From the NCBI GenBank assembly GCA_019096065.1, contig JAGUCH010000001.1, forward strand, positions 3,100,001-3,164,000: a stretch of DNA of 64,000 bases. The letters are read 5' to 3'. Below the pieces are notes generated by a model. The model did no database searches, was not told where the DNA came from, and worked only from the letters and a program-made list of their open reading frames with translations. The translations under genes were made by a program, and so were the position numbers. Shown here in pieces: positions 1 through 10,658 of the stretch (positions within the stretch are counted from its first letter, which is position 1; every line of letters starts with the position of its first letter). The stretch comes from Paracyclopina nana. Taxonomy: Eukaryota > Arthropoda > Copepoda > Cyclopoida > Cyclopettidae.

Positions 1-1015
1 ATTGATACAGCTCTTCGACGACTTTCTCTTTGTGCTCCACCAAGTCTTCAAACTTGACAATTTTGACCCTGGACTGAACAAGTTCAACATTTTCAATTGC
101 GTCCAGGTTTTTGTTAATGAGTCGGCACATGTGATCCTCTGTGGTGTAATCACTTGGCCAGTAATCCGGAGACACTAGGAGCGATGTTAAAACAGCTCTG
201 GGATCCCGCAAAAGCATAATCACCTTGTAGTCCGGATCAATGGTGGAGTTCGCACCTTTTCTCAGATCATCTATTAGTTCGAAGATGTTCAACCGGATTG
301 TCTTCATCACCCTCAACTTGGTGGATTTGCAGTCATCTCGAGATTTCTTCAAGTACACTTTCGAAAACATCATTGGAGTTAAACGGCCTTTGGACCTGCC
401 CATAGCGGGTTCAGGCTGCTTGAATACAAAATTCCGAGCATGCTCGTTTGCCATAATGTCATAGTAGTCTGAGAAATTGCACGACATAAATTGGGAAATC
501 ATTCTGAGCTTTTCATGTGGAGGTGCGAATTTTCTGAATCGTGGGTCCTTCTTGACGACTCCTGGTGGTTGCTTCTTCATGTTCCTAGCGATAAGCTTCA
601 ATTGGGAATCTCTGCGGCGGCTTGGAGGTTTCTCGTAAAGAAATCGCAGCGGCTCCTGCCACAATGCAGTTCTGGGTGGGGAAGACAGAATGTCAGCTAA
701 ATAAGTAGATCCGGATCTGGGAGTCACTGCGAGAAGTATCACTTTGATCACTTTTTGCCGTTGTAATTTATCGTAGACGTCCGACTCGAAAAGATTCGCG
801 GTGGTCATCACTTTTCTCTCTCTTTTGGTTGACTTTGCTGCCACCTCTGTGTTGGGTTGTGATTGATGGACTTCCGGAATGGTTCTTCTGGCAATAATAC
901 CACTTCTCCCTGGGCATGCATCATAAACCAAATAATACACTGAGAAGGTAGTAAAAAGAGCAACAAGGTAGAAAAGTGCCCAAAAAGTGCCCATCAACCT
1001 TCGTAAACGACTCAT
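1..1015 (-). CDS. Carbohydrate (Gal/GlcNAc/GalNAc-type) sulfotransferase, C-terminus cut by window edge
   Basis: The frame is open from ATG at 1015 to the window edge, giving 338 residues without an intron. A short cytoplasmic tail (MSRLRRLMG) is followed by one hydrophobic segment (about residues 10-31), the layout of a type II Golgi protein. The 5'-phosphosulfate loop is seen as TPRSGSTYLADIL near residues 98-110 and the 3'-phosphate loop as VIMLLRDPRAVLTSLL near 262-277. Both are hallmarks of the CHST1/3/5-like family, which transfers sulfate from PAPS to sugars of glycoproteins or proteoglycans in the Golgi lumen. The acceptor sugar cannot be read from sequence. It lies on the same strand as the innexin, whose stop is about 240 bp upstream. 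The C-terminal part continues beyond position 1. Confidence 0.88.
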   Translation of the reverse strand, partial: MSRLRRLMGTFWALFYLVALFTTFSVYYLVYDACPGRSGIIARRTIPEVHQSQPNTEVAAKSTKRERKVMTTANLFESDVYDKLQRQKVIKVILLAVTPRSGSTYLADILSSPPRTALWQEPLRFLYEKPPSRRRDSQLKLIARNMKKQPPGVVKKDPRFRKFAPPHEKLRMISQFMSCNFSDYYDIMANEHARNFVFKQPEPAMGRSKGRLTPMMFSKVYLKKSRDDCKSTKLRVMKTIRLNIFELIDDLRKGANSTIDPDYKVIMLLRDPRAVLTSLLVSPDYWPSDYTTEDHMCRLINKNLDAIENVELVQSRVKIVKFEDLVEHKEKVVEELYQ

Positions 1016-1102
1016 GTCGAACTGACGTATAGAAAGCCCAAAAAAAGGACTATCTACCTCCAGGATGAATTATTAACCACAATTGACCCTCAAAGCCCTG
1101 CT

Positions 1103-1108
1103 TTTATT
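1103..1108 (-). terminator. Poly(A) signal of the innexin gene
   Basis: AATAAA is read on the minus strand about 145 bp after the innexin stop. A second AATAAA lies at about 1145-1150. Both are within about 140 bp of the sulfotransferase start codon. Confidence 0.5.
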
Positions 1109-1253
1109 TTTGCTGGTTTCTGATCGAAGTATAGCACTGACATTTTTATTGTGTTTTCCGTGACCAGCTCTGCATTAAGTACACGTAATCATTTGCGCCT
1201 TTCATAAATCAGTTTAAATACAGCCTAGTTTGCAGGGTCCTGCTAAAAAGTGG

Positions 1254-4000
1254 TCATGCAGCGTTGTAGGACATGGCTATTTTCTGGTGATGTCTCCTTC
1301 GCCCAGTTCCTCCGTTGGTCTCCGACCCGACCACAGAGACATTATTGACGTCTTCATCCTCGTCGGAATCCTCGCTGAAATCGGCTCCGTTTTGGTGAGC
1401 TGCACCTGGTCTTCTGTGGCGGCGGCGTTCTTCCCTCTGAGCCCTCTTCTCCTTGAGCGTAAAATCCCGCTCAATATGCCTCAATAGATAGCGGAAAAAG
1501 TGCGTGTTTGAATTCCTCCCCAATTGATAGAGCACCCACCAGTCCCCGAGATAGCAGTTGGACAAAATCCTCTTGACAGTTTTCAGGTCTGACGATTTGA
1601 ACATGCGAGCACGAAGGACCAGCAGCACCGCTCTAATTTAAGATAGCACAGAAATCAGGCTGAAATTGAAAGCTGCAATTGGATCATCATCACCTCGAGT
1701 AAGGCATGACTATGGTGAAAAGGCGGTAGATCAAATGGATCGCTGTGATGCCAGTAATGAAAAAAAGCCAAAACCACAGGAGCAAGTAAATCTTCTCGTT
1801 GATTATGTTGAGTGAAAGCACACAGAGGCTATTGAACTTTTGCTCCCCGGCAGCCGTGCCAACACTGTGAAAAGTGCAGCTATGTGCGCGGAAAAAGGGC
1901 AATATGTGAGCAAAGCCATAAACTTCATTCATTATGGTAGCATGGTAGTACCTTGTGACAGTCGGAAATACAGTGCACATTGGGTTTGGCAAGTCTCTCC
2001 GCAGCGAAGGCCTGTGGCTGTAGTAATACATGACTTGCGTGCCGTAGCGTACAAAGCGCCCTCCCAAAAATACATCAGTTAGGTAAATGTTGGCTACGTC
2101 CACAATGAAGTTCAAAACCTCGCAAATCAAGTACTGAAAACAAACAGATGTACTATATGCACTTCTAGACATGGGGCTCCCAGCAAAAGCAATTGTCTTG
2201 CAAGACTGTAATTAGGCTGTATTATTCGAATTTCTGCTGCAAATTGAAATTAGGGATTTACTTGTAGGAAGTATCCAGTGTTGTGATGCAAGGTGCTGTG
2301 AAATAGGCTAGCATACTTTTTCGCCACCGTATCTCGAAAGAAAGCAGATTCGATATCCACGTGACATTCTTCATCAAGTAGGATTCCTCGTTTTGCATCC
2401 TTCCCTATTTAAGCAGTAATGGGACATTAGTACAGCAGACGACACCCTGTATTATGCAAAAATGTCCAATAATAACACTTTTTTCGCCCCATAGCTCAGG
2501 AGCTAGGGCGGAGTGGAGGAAATGACTCTATAAATGAATGCACCCCTTTTTACCATATGGAAATTAGCCATGGTGGATCTTCCAGTCAATATTTACTCCT
2601 GCGCTTTTTCCCCATATTTGCTAATGGTCGTAAGCATAAATGCAACGGCAGTAATTAATGCATAATGGCCAAAGTTGCTAATTTTATGTTCTGTAGAAAC
2701 ATTGCGTCTTCGAGAGATGCAAAAAATACAAAAAGCACTGTTGATATCTCTATGTGGCGCCTATTGCTTGGTGAGAAAAGTCATGCATTTTTAAAGGTGA
2801 CAGCGCAAAAGGATAAGACAGTCAAAGAATTCCATACATAAAAATTTCCCTTTTGATTATTGGCGCTAGTTTCAAAGCTACAAGGGGAATTTTTCTGGCT
2901 AGATTCGAGTGACGCGGAGCTTTCAGGCATGCTTTCAAACATAATTGAGCTCATAAAACGTACCAAACGTCTCCATGAGCCCTCCTTCAAATGACTTCCA
3001 AAGGCATCTTGGCAAGTAGAAGAGAAGTGCCTATAGGATTTAAAGCATTTTATTTAGGGTCCGGAAAAGGTGCCTTTCGTAAACAGTGCTTACTTGGAAG
3101 ACAAGTGTGAAGGGGACCCATTGGTAGAATGCTGTGTCGGGGGTGTCAGCGGCTGCCAAGAGAACAGACTCTCGCCCTGCCAAAGCGTTGTCCAGAATAC
3201 ATCCCACATTTCCCTGGTATTCATTTCTCACATGAAATGTCGAGTGGATCCAGCAATAGTCGTCCATGACTTTAGAGCTCACTCCGCTCGCAGTCTAGAT
3301 CGAGGCAATAAAATCGTTTCTAATTATCATGGATTGAGCAGCCAAATTAAACAGCTGGGGTGGGACCAGCCAAATTTATGGTCTGACATTACAACAATTG
3401 TCACCGCGCGCGAGCATGTCGTTTGGGGCAATCAGGGACATCGAAATCAATATCTTTGGGGGGACCATTGAGTGATTTTTATTTCGTTGCAACTTGTGCA
3501 ATCTAATTGCGTTCTGCTCAGGTGTCCCTCCCATGATTAATCTTAAGTTGGTGAAGACCTTTCAGGGCCATTATTCACAGCCAGGGGAGTCAAGTTTGCA
3601 AGCGACGAAATGGTTTTGTCGGTGTTTAGGACACAAGAGTGAATGTCAAGTGTCTCTTCCTATAAGCGAAGCAACGACGCAGCTCATTTTCATGTGGCCT
3701 TCGAAGTTGTTGAGAAATTCTAAAGTTTGATTGGCTTTCACCCAGACCTATGCTAGGGGAAACTATACGCGTACTTGCCACGAAAAAAAGATATCGCAGG
3801 GGCTAGCTTAAATCAACATCACCGCGACTCACCTGGCAGTTAATTGGATCGCCAAAGTACTGTTTGGCTACTCCGATGGCTGAGCTCGCGAGCAAGATGA
3901 CCACCGAAATTCTGTAGTGTATCTTGAAGACCCAATTGTCGATGCTAATATCCTCCGGCTTGAGAAAGTAGCGTATGCTGGAAAATACTTCCAACGCCAT
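1254..4000 (-). CDS. Innexin (gap-junction channel subunit), seven exons
   Basis: Exons: 3833-4000, 3094-3294, 2964-3030, 2262-2404, 1952-2133, 1694-1879 and 1254-1632. All have GT/AG borders and consistent phase, giving 441 aa. Family marks in order are: N-terminal IDNWVFKIHYRISVVILLASS (TM1), YFGDPINCQ and MDDYCWIHSTF (first extracellular loop Cys), FYQWVPFTLVFQ (the YYQW signature of TM2 with Phe first), LPRCLWKSFEGG, FLGGRFVRYG, NIINEKIYLLLWFWLFF (TM4) and CYLGDWWVLYQLGRN. The tail is Arg/Asp/Glu-rich and ends YNAA. Four TM helices assemble into channels between cells. The ATG at 4000 is the first Met in the frame. The 72-nt intron at 1880-1951 is stop-free and divisible by three, so it can be mistaken for coding sequence. 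Its removal restores the conserved VT-(S)-CTFH spacing. Confidence 0.93.
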
Positions 4001-5069
4001 GATCAACTCGTGTTAGGAGACACCTGGAAATAGTGTGTTTTATAATTTTTATACAAAATATATGAATAAGGAAAATTCAGATGTCTTTTCACAGTAAAAG
4101 TGAACATTTAATTGTTATCAGCTCCATGATTGATGATGACAGCCGTTTTCAAATGAACACCTTGTTTCCAATTCTGAAGGGAAAAACATGTCATTAATTA
4201 TGCTGCAAATTGTTCGCGCATTGCCAAAAACATCTTTCCTCGATTTCTCCGTATCCCGCTCCAAAGGGTTGGCTTTCAACAAGATTTTCAATTAAGCTAA
4301 GAGTTTGCGGCTCCTCATTTTTGTTTGGCCAGGTTTAACCCCTAATGCTAGCTTCCACCCCAGCTCGTTTCTTCCGCTTGTGCAATAATGCCAAGGAAAA
4401 GAAGCAACAACATCTAGACGATTTTTTTGGCGGCTGATTTATGGTGGTCAGATGGAGTACAGGTGGTGAAAGCCCAAAACAAAAGAGCATTTCGTTATAG
4501 TGGTGGCTATCCACGCATCCATTTACTTAATTTGTGTACAATCGTCGACGATGGTGTTTGTGTTTGCTACAAGATCATCGTGACTTTGAAGAGATCGAGT
4601 GGCTGATTGACGGCTGCACATTTTTCCCCACCACAGCAGAGTAATGCTCGCACAATTAGTCTGGCTTTAATGGCAATCAATACAATTCAAGGGGTGGTGG
4701 CGCAAAAAGCACCATTCTTCCATTTGTCTGCTCTCTTGGGGCTGTCAACCACAAACAACCTTTTTTTGTCTTTTGGCAGCTAGCCCCTCTTGGAACGAGC
4801 AATCGAACTTTGCATGCAAGTCATGATGATAATGGGGTGCGGACATTGATCTTTGTGGCCAAATTGATGGTCCACTCAATTAGACTGGTGTCACACTAGG
4901 GTCTTTCTTCCGCGTACATGCATAAATTACCAAGTCGATGATTTTTGAAAGCAAATTAATGTTCTGGGCAACACCTTTTAAAAAGGTATGAAACTAAGTA
5001 ACTTTTCTTATTTGTGGAAGCTGCCTCGTTTTAGCAATGTTCAACAAAGCTTGGAATAATTTTAAGCCC

Positions 5070-5151
5070 AAAATATCTCTGTCGGGATTTCCAAAATATG
5101 ATTGAATTTGAAAATATCTCTGGCGGGATTTTCAAAATATGATTGAATTTG
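5070..5151. repeat. Two-copy 41-bp tandem duplication
   Basis: Two adjacent 41-bp units (5070-5110 and 5111-5151) differ at only two positions. Each begins AAAATATCTCT and ends GATTGAATTTG. This is a recent local duplication with no visible function. Confidence 0.9.
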
Positions 5152-5876
5152 AATCTACGTTTCCTGGACCGGTTACTTGTTGGGCGAGAAACGGAAATGC
5201 GATGCAGTTTCCAAAGTAAAAAGAGCGCAAAAATTCTAGCGTGTCCAAAAGTGTGATATACATTTTCCCATAGAGTTAATGGCCGAGAAGCGTACAAGTC
5301 TCTGGTTAATAGACTGTCACATGCACGTCTATCATAAATGAAGTGTTTACCGTAATTATATGCGAGGGGGAGCGACTCAAATTGATGTTCTGATCGATCG
5401 GGATGACCGAGTTTTTCTCATTTTGAAATCTATAAAATGTGTTAGTGCTCTGATGATGTAGGCAGTTAGAGTGCAGTGAATATCTTTTCAATCTGCTAAA
5501 ACTTTTTGTGGCTCTTGGAATATCCAATTTTTGAGCTGTAATAAGTTCAGCACTGCGAACTTGTCTGAAACAAAAGCCATTTTTGAGCAAAGTTGTCAAG
5601 TCAGCAGATACTTTCTTGCAACAGAGTTACGTATGCGAGCAATTGGAGTGGGGCAGCCATTTTAAAGAGACTTATGACTTACCAAATGACCCGAAAACGT
5701 CTCTGACTAGATCATGCCGTGTAAATCTTGACAAAGCCGATCAAAGACAAGTGGGGCAACAAGCAATTTCGGTGAACTGGATCCACTGCACGTCCGTCCT
5801 CACGCAGGGATAGACGAGGATTGCCTTTTGGAAAGCATCGAGCTTTCGTACGACCTCGGAGGCTGGAGGCTGCCAC

Positions 5877-5895
5877 CACACACACACACACACAC
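5877..5895. repeat. (CA)n microsatellite
   Basis: A pure CA dinucleotide run of about nine units. Confidence 0.9.
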
Positions 5896-6890
5896 CAGCT
5901 ACAAGCAGTAGCAGCCTCAAACGGCCATTCGCAAGCCATTACACCGTCACCGTCGTCGGATGTCCTATGGTTTGAGCCAATTTCGTTCCTTAAATAAAGC
6001 AACAAGGCCTTGCTCGCACGCAATTTATGGCCTAAATTGGCCTCTTCTGGCCTCGACCGCGATGCACACAAGAGGACACAAGCCTTTTTTATGCTCCCCA
6101 TACCAAAGGTCCTCTTGTAGTAATAATACAAATAATAAGGAAAGGACATGTCACGGCCATAAATCGAAAAGGAAGAAATGATCAGGGTATAATCGACCAG
6201 AGAAATGGCTGCGGCTCTATTCACCATCATTGCTTGCATCTCATTCTTTACAGATTGGACATATCTCGATAAAAGATGATATGCGACGCAGAGGGGACAC
6301 AACTTTTTCACTTTCTCTAATAACTTTGCTGTAGTACGTATACTATATACAATGCTGCCTTACCAATGTGTCGAAAAAAATGTTTCAAAGCGTCTTCATT
6401 TCCAAGCTATCAAAGGAAAAATACATGCTCAAAAGTAGTGAGCGAAGTATACTATTTTTCATCGTATGCTGTAAATCTTCGGTGAGGATTATCGTGCTTT
6501 TTTGTGTCTTTGAAGTAGTTCTGACATATCAATCCAATAGTTGGTCACAGCAAAAAAGTTGCCAGATGAGTCTCTTTTTTTTCGAAGGCCAAATCGTGTC
6601 AAGAGATGGTCAAACATGGCAACACCCGAGGGCAGCTGCTTTCGATAATCCAACTGCATTTAGAAAATCCAGCTGCACCCCAGCATCTAATTCCGGACTT
6701 GAAATTTGAAGTGCGAAAGCTTAATTTATTAATGCAGAGAGCGTCTTAATGAGGCTCATTTAAGATTGACGACGCGATAGTAAAAGCAGCTCCTTTTGTC
6801 AGCAAATGAAACACCATTAAGCGTGAAACTGTGTGAGTATTTGCAATGCAGGGATCACGGCAAAACAACAGCGCCAAACTTCATCAGAGC

Positions 6891-7292
6891 CTAACGTGGT
6901 CGTTGGATAGATGATGATTTGGCTTTCAAGTAGAGAGCTGCTCCATTAGTCTCCACAAGAAGAGATGCCAAATCCTCGTCAGTTTTCAGGATTCGGGCCC
7001 GGTCAAATGTGCTGAGTTCTCCGCTGAAGTATCCCAAGCTCTCGAGATAGAGATAAATGTCTTCAATGGAGGGATTTTTGCGGAATCTTCGGCGGAGGCA
7101 GCCATCCGGAGCATAAATCCTAATTACGACGATGTCATCATCGCTCTCCTCCGGCTCAGGGCTGTTAAGTTCATTGGCACGAGCCATCCTTTGTTTCAGG
7201 GCATTCACAGCCTCCTCTTCGGCCATTCGCTCGGCCAAAAGGGCTTCAAAAGCCTCATCCTGCTCCTTGATGATTTCACGAGAATTTTGCAT
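6891..7292 (-). CDS. Small UBX-domain protein (FAF1/FAF2-like C-terminal module)
   Basis: A single exon of 133 aa runs from ATG at 7292 to TAG at 6891. The N-terminus (REIIKEQDEAFEALLAERM) matches the charged helix that precedes UBX in FAF1/FAF2/UBXD8 proteins. It is followed by an acidic linker (PEPEESDDD) and a ubiquitin-like fold, about residues 53-123: VVIRIYAPDGCLRRRF, then STFDRARIL. UBX domains dock on p97/VCP, usually through an FPR loop; here the loop reads FDR, so binding may be weak or absent. The UBA and UAS domains of FAF proteins are missing, which makes this a mini-UBX protein or a remnant. It starts only 45 nt after the poly(A) signal of the gene upstream. An in-frame TTG lies upstream, but no other ATG. 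Confidence 0.72.
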   Translation of the reverse strand: MQNSREIIKEQDEAFEALLAERMAEEEAVNALKQRMARANELNSPEPEESDDDIVVIRIYAPDGCLRRRFRKNPSIEDIYLYLESLGYFSGELSTFDRARILKTDEDLASLLVETNGAALYLKAKSSSIQRPR

Positions 7293-7336
7293 CTTTGATT
7301 TAACGACAAAAAAATACTCCAATTAAGTGGAACAGT

Positions 7337-7342
7337 TTTATT
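7337..7342 (-). terminator. Poly(A) signal of the four-TM gene
   Basis: AATAAA on the minus strand, 11 nt after the TGA of the four-TM gene and 45 nt before the ATG of the UBX gene. Confidence 0.6.
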
Positions 7343-7352
7343 ACATAGGGAG

Positions 7353-8793
7353 TCAACAGTTAATAGTTGCATTTTGAGGGGCAGTGCAGTCCTCATTGGA
7401 AGTGGGACATATTTCGTGGACTATGACATCTGAAGTGGCCAGAGGACTGTCCTTTTCCGAGGATCCGCTCATGCCACTTGAAAAGCTGATACTAGGCGAA
7501 TCAAAGATGAGAGGCTCGACAACTGCAGCCGTGGCTTCCATGCCGTTGACAACATTAAAGCTTCCCTCCAATGGCTGAGTAGTGCAGGCAGATAAAATTT
7601 CGTCAGAATTCGTGATGGCCGAATCTAGAGATGAGTTCTTCGACAACTGGGGAGCCAGCTTGGACTTGAGGGCAAGCTCTGACCTTTCGATTCCGGAGAG
7701 AATGGCCTTTTCTTCTTTGTCAATATCAATTGCCACCGCCTGCAATGATTGCTCATAAAAATGCTGCCGTCTGGTCGTACAGGAAAAGCCGCGCTTTACC
7801 TCGTAAGGTGGCGGTGGCGTCACCCCAATGGCTCTCTTGATCGATCCCTTGACTTGAGCAAAACTGGAGCTGGACAGAGATACTGGAAGCCCGCTCAGAC
7901 GACTTTCACGGTTTCCGCCATTGCTCACGTCAGTCTCTTCAGTGTCAGCCGTAGATGCTGAATTAACTATGTTAGCAACGCTTGCTAGAGTTGATGAAGC
8001 ATTTTTGCCCTGGTTTGCACCTTCAGGCCTAATTGCTGCCTTGACCATTTTGGAGGTTTCTTCATTCTTCAGCTGAACAAATGTGGAGTAGACAGCGAAC
8101 CAGAAGTAGATGCCAAAAGCCAAAGGTATACCTGTAATGGAAGGATTGTGGACAATGGACTGATTAAATGCCATATTCAATTACCTGCTGGAAAAAGGAC
8201 AACTAGAGCTTTCACACTAGCAATGGCAAACATGGCTGAAATGGACATAATGAGGAAAAACAGGAGGGATAAAAAGCAGACCACAAGCCATGGAATAAGG
8301 AGAATACTTCGTCTGGCAGCCACTCCTGTATTTAAAAAAACAGCGATTTTAAGGCTATGAATATTGATATTGAAGAAAGCTTATTACCAGTAATCATGAA
8401 AATTGAGGCAAACGTGAAGACGACTAGGTAAATCACAAATGAGACCAGAGTGACTTTGTTGAAGTGCTTAATACTCGGTATGTCTTCATCTCTCAAGTCT
8501 ATTCCTACATGTGAAAATAGTTAGTCAATCGACTGAAAAGTGTAGTGATCAAGCGCTTACCCCCATATAATTTCTGCTGTTTTATGTACTCCTTGAAGTA
8601 GAAGTCGTGGGATTCCAATATTAGGCACGGTGGAACGATCATCATGATCTGAAAGCATAGATCGTTTTTAAGTCATTTTCCAACGTTGCAAGCACAATCC
8701 ACTCACCGCCCAAATTATTCCGAGGCTCCCCAAGATCACTGAGCCCGTCCTTGGAGTCAGGCATATGCAAAATGCCTTCAAGACAGCCATCAT
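7353..8793 (-). CDS. Four-transmembrane protein with cytoplasmic PPxY tail (DUF4728/LAPTM-like)
   Basis: Five exons (8707-8793, 8561-8648, 8388-8504, 8185-8325, 7353-8131) are separated by introns of 53-62 nt with consistent phase; 403 aa. An in-frame TAG lies just before the first ATG. The start MMAVLKAFCICLTPRTGSV followed by a hydrophobic helix, then helices VTLVSFVIYLVVFTFASIFM, LLIPWLVVCFLSLLFFLIM and VLFPAGIPLAFGIYFWFAV, gives four membrane segments with short loops. This layout and the Cys-rich LRTG-like start recall the arthropod DUF4728 (pasiflora/fire-exit) and LAPTM families. A hydrophilic Ser-rich tail of about 240 residues follows. It contains VTPPPPYEV (about residues 247-255), a PPxY motif of the kind bound by WW domains of NEDD4 ligases. 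The role is inferred to be in membrane trafficking or a membrane scaffold; the family assignment is tentative. Confidence 0.68.
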
Positions 8794-9472
8794 AAACTAG
8801 GGCTCATCGATGCTTGAGCCTCGACCAAAGTGCCTCCATGGCCTTGGACTCCAGGCTGTGTAGCTGTTTTGAGAAAGGCCTTCGATCCATAGCAGCAGTG
8901 GCTGCACCTGCAGCAAGCAACCTCTACTGCTGAGAAGAAAGCCCTATCCCTTTGCTGTACAAACAAGCTGGCAGAGCATATAGTGATTCAACCTTTGAAG
9001 AGCATTAATTTTGCAAAGCCACCAAAATGCAGGGGAACTTTTCATTCATCTTCCATATGGCATTGGCAAAAGTAGCAGTACATATGAAGCAATGCATTAA
9101 CCGTTCTTCCTAGCAAATGTCATGAGTGCGCATGCACGAACTCATGCATGCATGCAGCACACGCATTGCTTCTCGCCACATAGAGCGAGCTGCATACTAG
9201 TATAGTAGTAGTCGCAGTGCGGTACGGGTTGGTGATCGCAGTCAGCAACGACAGCAGCAGCATTCGCTGCTTCTTCTTCAGTGTTGCTACAGACTTCAGA
9301 TCCTTCGGGGAAATCGGCGAAAACCATGCACGACGACAACTAGCCTCACTCCATCAGCAACTGCAGCCAACAGAAATTTGGCTAGAACTACTTAAATTTG
9401 GAGGGCCCGGCCAGATCATCATCCTCTTCTTGGCGCAGGGCATTCAGCCTTCTGATTCGAGGCCGAAGAGCT
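8794..9472. other. Divergent intergenic region between the four-TM gene and Ric
   Basis: About 680 bp separates two divergently transcribed genes, so it should hold both promoters. I see GC-richer sequence near 9200-9470 and a short (ATGC)n-like stretch near 9143-9155, but no clear TATA box. Probable 5' UTR of Ric. Confidence 0.4.
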
Positions 9473-10236
9473 ATGTCAGCCTCGGCCTCAGGGGGCGTAC
9501 GCAGGTATCGCATCGTCGTCCTCGGGGATGGAGGGGTGGGGAAATCGGCCCTGACTCTGCAGTATGTGCAACATAACTTCATCGATTACCACGACCCCAC
9601 CATAGAGGATGCCTACCAGCAGAGGACCGTGATTGACACGGAGCCCTGCCTCCTTGACATCCTTGACACTGCAGGCCAAGTCGAGTTCACGGCCATGCGC
9701 GAGCAGTACATGCGATGTGGAGAGGGGTTCATCATCTGCTACTCAATCACGGATAGGCACTCCTTCCTTGAGGCTGAGGAGTATCGCAATCTGATTCTTA
9801 AGGTACGCAAATTTATCCCGTTAATTATGGAGGGTTTCTGAAGATTTCGATTTGCTTTCTAAGGTGAGAGCCCAGGAAAATGTGCCTGTTGTGCTGGTAG
9901 CCAACAAAGTCGACCTCGAGTCCACAGGACAGAGGAGGGTGACCACAGACGAAGGCCATGACTTGGCAAGCAAATTCAGATGTCCTTTCCTCGAGACCTC
10001 AGCAGCTCATCGCAGCCAAGTGGACGAGGTTTTTCACACTTTAGTCAGAGAGATCCGGAAGCACCAGGTAGAAAGCTGCCGCAATGAATGAATCGACCTA
10101 GTGGTGACATAACAAGCATGAATATTTCTCTTTGCAGGAGGAGGGTGATAAAGAGCCTGAAGTATCGAGATGGAAGAGAATTTGGCACTCCATCTCGAGA
10201 AAAACACGACGACGGAGGAAATCCATCAAGGATTAA
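9473..10236 (+). CDS. Ric: Ric/RIT-type Ras-like GTPase
   Basis: Exons 9473-9802, 9864-10067 and 10138-10236 (introns 61 and 70 nt) give 210 aa. All five G motifs are present: GDGGVGKS (residues 18-25), effector HDPTIEDAY (40-48), DTAGQ (65-69, the Gln61 equivalent intact), NKVD (124-127) and ETSA (154-157). The effector DPTIEDAY and the stretch [24 protein letters not shown] are typical of RIT1/RIT2 and fly Ric rather than Ras or Rap. The protein has no CAAX box. It ends in a basic tail ([17 protein letters not shown]), the membrane-targeting device of this subfamily, which signals through MAPK and stress pathways and binds calmodulin in flies. The start at 9473 is the first ATG in frame, and the frame stays open upstream without another ATG. 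Confidence 0.93.
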
Positions 10237-10641
10237 TTACACCTCCGTCGCCTAAAAAACCCTAGTACACTTAAAGAGGCACAAAACTTATCGTTATGCA
10301 ATTGCAGCTTTCACCGTGTTTTGAGGGTGATGGTAAATGATCAGAACTGGATGAGTAACTACCGCGTAGTATCCTGTCAGAAGCTATGAAAGCAATGGTC
10401 TGCTTCACACATTAACATTATTCTATACCGCTCCACTTGTAACGTAACCGTTTTACGTAACTTAGATTGTTTGTTCAGTTATTCTGTTACAATGCCAACG
10501 TACGGGGATTCACAAGAGTGTGTAGCCATCGAAACGAGCTATATGATACACTATGACTACATCCGGAACAAAAAGAGCTCAGTTTTCCATATTGCGATAG
10601 CTTTGTTTGACACTTTTTCCGTTATGTAATAATTGCACTCA

Positions 10642-10647
10642 AATAAA
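10642..10647 (+). terminator. Poly(A) signal of Ric
   Basis: AATAAA about 400 bp after the Ric stop and 12 bp before the stop codon of the oppositely oriented acyltransferase, so the two 3' ends probably overlap. Confidence 0.55.
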
Positions 10648-10658
10648 GCTAACCGATA

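Larger units (their letters stand above)
4001..6890. other. Intergenic, no gene recognised
   Basis: This A+T-rich spacer lies upstream of the innexin. It holds one short tandem duplication (5070-5151) and a CA microsatellite (5877-5895). The longest open frame is on the minus strand, begins at a non-ATG codon and is of low complexity. I see no homology. Confidence 0.6.

Noticed and set aside
1880-1951. Extra 24 residues in the innexin second loop
   Set aside because: Treated as an intron, not as coding: GT/AG borders and restoration of the conserved CTFH spacing outweigh the open frame.
5712-6311. Minus-strand open frame of 199 codons
   Set aside because: It starts at GTG and runs through the CA microsatellite (VCVCV) and a Tyr-rich low-complexity stretch. 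It has no splice context and no homology.
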